Shown: in pieces, positions 58,410 through 64,000 of the stretch
Layout: every line of letters starts with the position of its first letter
Numbering within the stretch: the first letter of the stretch is position 1
NCBI GenBank assembly: GCA_018873225.1
Contig: JAEILZ010000002.1
Span: 6,076,001-6,140,000, forward strand
Reading direction: 5' to 3'
DNA from: [Phialemoniopsis] sp. UDSM-2020
Lineage: Eukaryota; Ascomycota; Sordariomycetes; Thyridiales; Thyridiaceae
Length of the DNA stretch: 64,000 bases
Made by a program: the position numbers and the translations under genes
The notes under the pieces: model-generated
What the model was told of the DNA's origin: nothing
The model's database searches: none
Seen by the model: only the letters and a program-made list of their open reading frames with translations

Positions 58410-59061
58410 GAACTTGGCGTTCTGGAAGGGTTTGAGCGTCTTTGATATCCCCTTTGTTTTCTTGTTATTTGGAGTACCAGGGGTGGGCATCATTGTGGAT
58501 CCAGGTTAATCATGTGAAGGGATTGAACGATGGGATTGATCCTATGCCCGCAGCAGGCATAGTAATGCCAATCTGAGGGTGTGGTGTTTGCGGTACAAAC
58601 GCACGTATACGAGGAGTGAGAAGGTCTTAGAGGACTTTTCTTGTTGGTACATAGATTGCCATCTTTAATGAGGACGGATGGGCGGAATACATTGCATTAC
58701 ACGAGTTCTCAATTCAGTCCCAACAAATCTGATTCCGTGATATAAAAGATGGAAGCTCAATACGGTGGTTGCCTCGATAATATGCTGCGGTTCACCAATG
58801 ACGTCGTTGTGCAGGAGCCAACGCGCAGCTTAATCTTCCGCCATCTTACCAACGGGAGACTTCGATTACATCCTTTGGTGCCATGTCGACCGGACGAAAG
58901 CTAACAAGAGGTACACAAGAGGTACAAGCGTCAGTACAATCACAAGTCAGATACCGTAAGTCAGCCCAGTATAACGAGAAGCCAAAGGCCACACAGTTGT
59001 GCTTAATCTTGCAATGCCTTTAGTTTCACAGTATACGGGCCAGGCTCCAAGAGCAGATACC
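58410..59061. other. Intergenic region with a probable 5'-UTR intron
   Basis: 3' flank of the antiporter and upstream region of the small gene at 59062. A good GTAAGT donor at 58956 and a TTTAG acceptor at 59023 suggest a 68-bp intron in that gene's 5' leader. Otherwise nothing seen. Confidence 0.45.
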
Positions 59062-59310
59062 ATGTCTTCTAAGGGTCCTGACGACGGAGAGAAGCGCAAA
59101 GCGGTGTCTCACGATGCCAACAACGATGATCTGACCGACGAACAAAAGAAGATCCTTGCCTGGGAGCTCAAGCAGGACGAAAAGATCATGAAGGGGCAGT
59201 ACAACGAAGACCAGATTAACGAGGTGAAGAAGAAATTTGCCGAGCATGACGAGATATTTCCCGCTGCTGGCAAGGAAGATGGGCAAGCAAAGTCGAAGGT
59301 GGGAGAGTAA
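59062..59310 (+). CDS. Small hydrophilic protein, duplicated locus
   Basis: An 82-residue highly charged protein from ATG 59062. The middle (L-T-D-E-Q-K-K-I-L-A-W-E-L-K, then Q-I-N-E-V-K-K-K-F-A-E-H-D) is predicted helical. There is no signal, TM segment or known domain. A likely 5'-UTR intron (58956-59023) supports real transcription, and a related relic at 61208-61423 supports a duplicated gene. It is convergent with copy 1 of the tandem family. Function unknown. Confidence 0.6.
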   Translation: MSSKGPDDGEKRKAVSHDANNDDLTDEQKKILAWELKQDEKIMKGQYNEDQINEVKKKFAEHDEIFPAAGKEDGQAKSKVGE

Positions 59311-59622
59311 ACGGCGGCAAGGAGCAAATTTGATGGTGTCTCTTGAAGGACTTCAATGCGAGTTGCCTGTCTTCTCTCCTCAGACAAAAGGACGAAATGA
59401 TTATGTTCATTGCTCAATGATGAAAATGAGAATTGCTCAGGAGAAAGCTATGGAAGGTTTACCATGTTTTGATTATACTGAGCTAGGCTATACCGAGCCA
59501 CCGTAAGTTCTTTTTGCTCGCCATCGACGACTTAGGAGCCGCGTCGGGCCTGTCCCCCTACCTTGCTGATAGATGATCCGGCCTTCTTTGAGCTATCGAT
59601 TGATGCTCGATCCCTCGATATT
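59311..59622. other. Convergent intergenic region
   Basis: Lies between the small gene (+) and copy 1 of the tandem family (-). No gene seen. The sequence next to the copy 1 stop resembles that beside copies 2 and 3. Confidence 0.5.
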
Positions 59623-60892
59623 TCACATCTTTTCTTCTCCTCGTCGACCAAGCAGACGATCGATCAGCCTGTGATCACTGTCTCTCATCATGTCCAGGAG
59701 AGCGATTCCGTTGGCGCAGTTGCCGCGGTAGCGGTACTTAGCAAGTACTTCCGGTGTGCACACTTCCTCCACGACGCCATTTACGGCCGCTTGGTACGAG
59801 GCCGACGCCTTCATTTCTTTGAACACGTCCTCGCGGACTGTAGCAAGCCTCTCTGGAGTGCACACTTGCTTCGCGATTTGATACTTGTGCTCTTGGCTCA
59901 AGTCTATCGCCGAGAGGTGCTTGTTGAAGAAGTTATCGTAAGCTGCGGCAAATCGCTCTGGTGTCGCTACTTGCGCGATAAGATCCTTGTGCTCATCCAT
60001 CAATTCAGCCTCTAGCATCTTCTCCACCGTGTGCCTCACTTTGGCTCTCGTAATGTTGTCGCGTTGCTGTGAAGGAGGGGCGGCTTGGACGCGACATTGG
60101 AAGTAAGCAAGAGTGAGACCCAGGACTCCTTTGTGGACGTTGAAGATGCTTCGGGGCGGGCCCAACTCCAATCCCGAGATCACGACATTCAGGATCTGGA
60201 GAGTGTGGTGCGCCTGAGTGATAATGTGTTGAATCGTCTCGTTCTGGTCGTGTTCTTCGTTCTGTTTGCTACGTAGGTCGGCAAACTTCGAGGCGAGGAA
60301 CATGTACGCGAGCTCCTCCAGCAAAGGACGATTTCCTGGCGGACCCTCGCGAAGGCCGCGCGCGAGCTCGCCCATCACAGAGACGTTGATTACGCTCCTG
60401 GGCGCATTCGACTGATTGTCCTCGGACGCGGATCCGAACACGTGCGGCCAGAACACCTAGGTGCATTGATCAATCAATACGCGCTTTCATAGACTCGGGG
60501 CGTGCAAACCACCCGTCTCAACACAATGAGATGGGAAATAAGAGCATAGAGTGAGATAAAGTGAGTGGAATTCAACTTACTTTGCAAGCAATGATTGCTT
60601 GCTGGACCTCCTCATCAGTAATCGGCTCCTGTCCCTCGTAGAACCGACGCAGCGCGATCAAGTGAGTGATAGGGCTGATGAAGCCATCCTCGAGGTTCTT
60701 GCAGTAAGCATGCGAAGCAGCTTCGAAGCTCTGCGGTGTGCCGGTGGCTAGGAACAGATCCTTTGCCTTTCGGAAAGACTCAAAGGCGCCCTCGTGATTC
60801 GGCGACATGGAGACATTGTCGACCGCGTCGTTTGGAAGATTGGTAGCAGATACCATTGGGGTGGGAGGCGCGGCTTCACCGTTGTCTTCCAT
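59623..60892 (-). CDS. Tandem-family protein, copy 1 (TPE-repeat protein, unknown function)
   Basis: Exons 60892..60581 and 60456..59623 (124-bp intron, GTAAGT donor, CCTAG acceptor, phase 0) give 381 residues. The N-terminal exon encodes a helical region ending L-I-A-L-R-R-F-Y-E-G-Q-E-P-I-T-D-E-E. Exon 2 starts V-F-W-P-H-V-F and contains the conserved block A-R-G-L-R-E-G-P-P-G-N-R-P. The C-terminal third holds repeats of 34-35 residues opening with V-A-T-P-E-R-F, V-C-T-P-E-R-L and V-C-T-P-E-V-L, then a basic tail (D-R-L-L-G-R-R-G-E). No signal, TM segment or enzyme motif. A 5'-UTR intron is likely (60906-60991). It aligns with copy 2 throughout, including the intron position. Family not recognised. 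Confidence 0.75.
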
Positions 60893-61207
60893 CGTGAGTG
60901 ATGTGCTGAGAGCAGGGATAGATTCTATTGATTGTACGTCAGTGATCTGTGGGACCGTCGAAGATGATGCTGTGTGGCGGATGAAGCTTACCCTGCTCGA
61001 AGGGTGGAAGAGGTGATGATGGAGGAAGGGAGGAAATGGGAAGAATGGGAATGAGGGAAGTCACACTATGTAAAAGGTGAAAAAACAGGCTGGTGAGGTA
61101 GGATGAAAAGATTTTGACCCTCGCTTCAGATTTGTGTCAAGATTGGGCGACACGTAAGTGAATCACTATTTAATCAAATTTGTGAGGCACCATCTTTTGA
61201 ACATATT
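60893..61207. other. Upstream region of copy 1
   Basis: Probable promoter and 5' leader of copy 1 (-), with a likely 5'-UTR intron at 60906-60991. No other feature seen. Confidence 0.45.
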
Positions 61208-61423
61208 ATGGAATTGGTGGTTTCGCAAAAGAATCTACCAGTGATGGACATCGAGCTCCGCTTTGTCCTTCTTCAGTACGATAAATATGAAATCGAGGAG
61301 GTAAAGACGAAGATTGTCGAGCATGTAAGATATTCCCCACCGCTGGCAAGAAGGACGGTCAGGGCAGTTGAAGATATTTGCATTTCAGTCAAACCAGCGA
61401 GAGAAAATCACTTGGTTCGGTAA
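61208..61423 (+). pseudogene. Frameshifted relic of the small hydrophilic gene
   Basis: The part encoding Q-Y-D-K-Y-E-I-E-E-V-K-T-K-I-V-E-H parallels Q-Y-N-E-D-Q-I-N-E-V-K-K-K-F-A-E-H in the intact gene at 59062. After the shared GAGCATG, the DNA still matches (ATATTCCCCACCGCTGGCAAG against ATATTTCCCGCTGCTGGCAAG) but small indels shift the reading frame. The 5' part is barely alignable. It sits in the same place relative to copy 2 as the intact gene does to copy 1. Confidence 0.65.
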
Positions 61424-61831
61424 TATAATGGCATAGAAAAAAGTCTTTTGTCTCTCTTGCTAGCTAAAGAGAACCTAGTCTGGTTGCATGTGCTCTGTTA
61501 CTATACAATAGAAGTAAGAATGCTCGAGAGGACACTCTGTTCTGCTGAGTTGTCCCATACTGAGCTAGTAATGCTTCTGGAACACTTGCCGTATGATCTC
61601 TGGGTTGCGGAAACACAGCCTTAATACGCATGTTCCATGAGCGGAGCAGTCCAAAGAAGAGAACATGGCACCTCTCAGTGGTCACTGCCAAAAAGCGGTG
61701 TCCTTTTCGAGTTGCAGGATCAAGTCTCTGCTGTGTTCTCCTGAATGTCCACCGGCCGTCTTGGGCCTGTTGCTATCCCTAGCTCTGACCGGCAGCTGTG
61801 AGCCAAGGGGTTGATCTTGGCTTCTCCGCAG
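61424..61831. other. Convergent intergenic region
   Basis: 3' flank of copy 2 of the tandem family, with no gene seen. Confidence 0.45.
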
Positions 61832-62995
61832 TTATGTCGTTGTCTCTCCTCGTCGGCCACGCAGACGGTCGAGCGTCCTCTGCCTCTTGTCCCTTAGCAC
61901 ATCTTGATAAGCTTTCTCGTTTGCCTCAGGGGCGCGGTAATTGGCAAGCACTTCCGGTGTGCAAAGTTCCTTCGCGATACGTTCCTTGTTGTCTTGGCTC
62001 AAGATTGACACTTTGATCTCCTCGAGAAGATCGTCGCCAACTTGAGCAAGGCTTGCAGGTGTGCCCACTTGCTCCGCGATGCGATCCTCGGCCTCTCGGC
62101 TCAGCGCCATCTTGCACAACATCCCCTCCACAGGGTGGGCGCACCGTTCAAAAAACTCGGGCGTCCACTCTCGATCCACGATGCGAGCCATATTCTCTTC
62201 GTCCGAGATTATGACATCCAGCTTTGCGTCCAGGAGTTCCAGAAGTTCCCTCACAAGGGCGGCTTTCGTATCTTCATCGCTAGAGATTTGAGAGGGAACG
62301 CTTGCGATGTCAGCTTGCAGTTTAGTAATACTGCGCTTCATCGCCTTCTTGTGGATTTTGAAACCGGTTCGGGTGGAGCGCGATACCCGGTGCTCTCGAA
62401 TTGCAGCCTGGGCCATCTGCTGCGCCAGCGCAATCCTATGGTGAACAGTCTCGTTTTCTAGTGCACTTGGAGCGCAGATTGACCCGATGAAGCTGATATA
62501 CACGCGCTCATCCAACGTGGGACGGTTCCCCGGGGGACCCTCGCGCAGGGCGCGCGCAAACAAGGCCATCATGGGCTGCGTAATGGCCCTGTTGGGCCAG
62601 ACCAGCAGCACAGAGCCCTCCCGAGCGAAGGTGAAGAGATGGGGCCAGAAAGTCTGGATCCAAGAGTTAGCATGCGCTAACAAGCAGTGGGCTAGATGCA
62701 AATCGCACAACGCGAAACTTGGGGAAGAAAGGGTCCGAGACGATAGAGAAGGGAGACGACTTACCTCGCAAGCTTCCATTGCTCGCAGCACCTCATCATC
62801 TGTGATTGGCTCCTCGCCCTCGAAGAACCTGCGCAGTGCCACCAAGGGGCGGACCATCTCAATGTAAAGTTCGAGATAGCTGTCGAGAAAACGAGAAGCC
62901 ACTTCGAAGCTCTGCTCTGAGCCAGTAGCCCGGAAGTCGTTCCTTGCTTGCTTGAAAGCCTCAACGTCAAGTAGAAGCTCGTTTTCGTCGGCCAT
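61832..62995 (-). CDS. Tandem-family protein, copy 2
   Basis: Exons 62995..62765 and 62653..61832 (111-bp intron, GTAAGT donor, CCAG acceptor, phase 0) give 350 residues. The intron position equals that of copy 1, but here the intron is a multiple of three without a stop, so retention would add 37 residues. Shared blocks: L-V-A-L-R-R-F-F-E-G-E-E-P-I-T-D-D-E, T-F-W-P-H-L-F, and A-R-A-L-R-E-G-P-P-G-N-R-P. The C-terminal repeats open W-T-P-E-F-F, V-G-T-P-A-S-L and L-C-T-P-E-V-L. It ends R-L-R-G-R-R-G-E-T-T-T. In-frame ATG 63064 would add 23 residues; I prefer 62995 because a probable 5'-UTR intron (63028-63073) lies between them, as in copy 1. Unknown function. Confidence 0.72.
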   Translation of the reverse strand: MADENELLLDVEAFKQARNDFRATGSEQSFEVASRFLDSYLELYIEMVRPLVALRRFFEGEEPITDDEVLRAMEACEVSRLPSLSSRTLSSPSFALCDLHLAHCLLAHANSWIQTFWPHLFTFAREGSVLLVWPNRAITQPMMALFARALREGPPGNRPTLDERVYISFIGSICAPSALENETVHHRIALAQQMAQAAIREHRVSRSTRTGFKIHKKAMKRSITKLQADIASVPSQISSDEDTKAALVRELLELLDAKLDVIISDEENMARIVDREWTPEFFERCAHPVEGMLCKMALSREAEDRIAEQVGTPASLAQVGDDLLEEIKVSILSQDNKERIAKELCTPEVLANYRAPEANEKAYQDVLRDKRQRTLDRLRGRRGETTT

Positions 62996-63880
62996 TGTAA
63001 CCGATGAGACGAGAGAAGGATCAGATGCTTTTGGATGTTTGCCAGTGATATATTTTGAGCCCATAGAGCTTACAGTGTTGTCGTTGACCAAGACTTGGAC
63101 TGCTCGACTGTTGTGAGTGGTGTTGGTGATGAGAGAAGCTGGAGGAAAGTGGGAAGAAAGAAGGGGGAGACCACGCTATTTGAAGGGTGAAACCTCAAAC
63201 AATGAAGTGGACTGAGGATTGTTGACTTTAGGTTCAGCTTTAGTGGTGAAGATCGATGGAGGTGCAAGTGAATACCAGGGCTTCAAGGCAGCCCCTAACC
63301 CACTTTCCCTCCTTATTGTGATGACTTGGTACCGTGCTAGACCTTGATCACTGAGTTGACATCCAATCACCAAGGCATTTACGACTTGTCCGGTGAATCA
63401 TGATTTTTGGGGGTTTCACGCTCCTCAAGTTGACAACTCATACTGACATAAGGGCACCATATTCATGTTTGGAAGACAACACAACAGCTCCCATTTCGGG
63501 CCACTGGGGATTTCTACAGTCCAGCGTATCTGGCAAGGAGAACAGACGATGTTTGTCACTAAAATGCTACCTTTGATCTGTACGCCATCAGTTCTCCAAT
63601 ACAACTATGAATGCTTAAAAATACATCAAGAAAGTTGCGCTTTGTTCCATTAACTTCGTAGAGCTTCGCCGAGCCAGTATTGCTCCCTAGACACTTGCCA
63701 CAGATAGACAGCCGTGTTGCCGGAAAACAGCCGTGCTCGAAAATCTCCCAACGGAGAGCAGACCAGGAAGAAGGGAGTTAATAAGGACTTGCCAGTGAGC
63801 AGTCTATGCGGGCAACAGCCTAGATACTCCGTTTTGTAGATTGATCCTCGCTTCCTCTGCAGTTACACATCTTAGTCTCC
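62996..63880. other. Region between copies 2 and 3
   Basis: Promoter and leader of copy 2 (-), then the 3' flank of copy 3. I found no relic of the small plus-strand gene here. The last ~150 bases resemble the 3' flank of the other copies. Confidence 0.45.
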
Positions 63881-64000
63881 TCATCGACCATGCAGACGAT
63901 CGAATATCTTCCGCATAACATCATCCATCATGTCCAGCAGAGCAATTTCTTTAGCGCGATGCTGGCGCTCTGTAGCGAGCAACTCCGGCGTACACACTGC
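63881..64000 (-). CDS. Tandem-family protein, copy 3 (C-terminal part, runs off window)
   Basis: Read on the minus strand from the window edge, the frame gives V-C-T-P-E-L-L-A-T-E, then I-A-L-L-D-M-M-D-D, and ends F-D-R-L-H-G-R before a TGA at 63881-63883. This matches the end of copy 1 (V-C-T-P-E-V-L-A-K, I-A-L-L-D-M-M-R-D, D-R-L-L-G-R). The stop comes a few codons earlier than in copies 1 and 2. Whether the rest is intact lies outside the window. Confidence 0.75.
   Translation of the reverse strand, partial: AVCTPELLATERQHRAKEIALLDMMDDVMRKIFDRLHGR

Noticed and set aside
1..64000. CRISPR array, rRNA or intact transposase/retroelement genes
   Set aside because: None seen: no regular spacer-repeat pattern, no rRNA-like block and no reverse transcriptase or transposase motif in any frame I read.

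Overview
The window is nuclear DNA from a filamentous ascomycete (Pezizomycotina, probably a sordariomycete). The evidence is many short introns (about 46-200 bp) with GTRNGT donors and CTRAY-like branch points, fungal gene families throughout (a Pyp-type phosphatase, a hydrolase-NACHT-ankyrin NLR, a GH95 fucosidase, maltose-permease-type MFS and YAT-type permeases), and monocistronic genes on both strands. I do not name a species. All gene models were built by hand from reading frames, splice signals and remembered family conservation. No search was run.

Layout. 0-10 kb: 3' part of an M13 metallopeptidase (+), an EDC4-like WD40 protein (-), a small membrane protein (+), and a hotdog thioesterase (-). 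10-15.7 kb: gene-poor DNA ending in the pyrimidine-rich leader of a rhodanese plus protein-tyrosine-phosphatase gene (15.7-19.0 kb, +). 20-21.2 kb: proteasome ATPase RPT6 (-). 21.9-23.2 kb: an F-box-like protein (-). 24.4-27.7 kb: a long disordered protein with a four-cysteine zinc-ribbon-like motif (+).

28-37 kb is a possible sugar-catabolism neighbourhood: a maltose-permease-type MFS transporter (-), an aldo/keto reductase of the D-arabinose/L-galactose dehydrogenase type (+), a class V PLP enzyme whose intron is GC-AG (-), and an intracellular-looking GH95 alpha-L-fucosidase (+). 37-41.8 kb is gene-poor, with an AT-rich island, tRNA-Gln(CTG), a T-rich tract and a diverged 72-bp tandem repeat.

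41.9-58.4 kb: an amino-acid permease (+), a MATE-like transporter (-), an NLR-like STAND protein (+), ribosomal protein RPS28 (+), an HSL-type alpha/beta hydrolase (+), and a VNX1-like vacuolar cation/H+ antiporter (+) with an overlapping uORF.

59-64 kb is the most unusual part. At least three tandem copies of a minus-strand gene of unknown function are present, the third running off the window. Their products carry C-terminal repeats of about 35 residues built around a T-P-E core. A small plus-strand gene beside copy 1 has a frameshifted relic beside copy 2, so the duplicated unit probably held two convergent genes.
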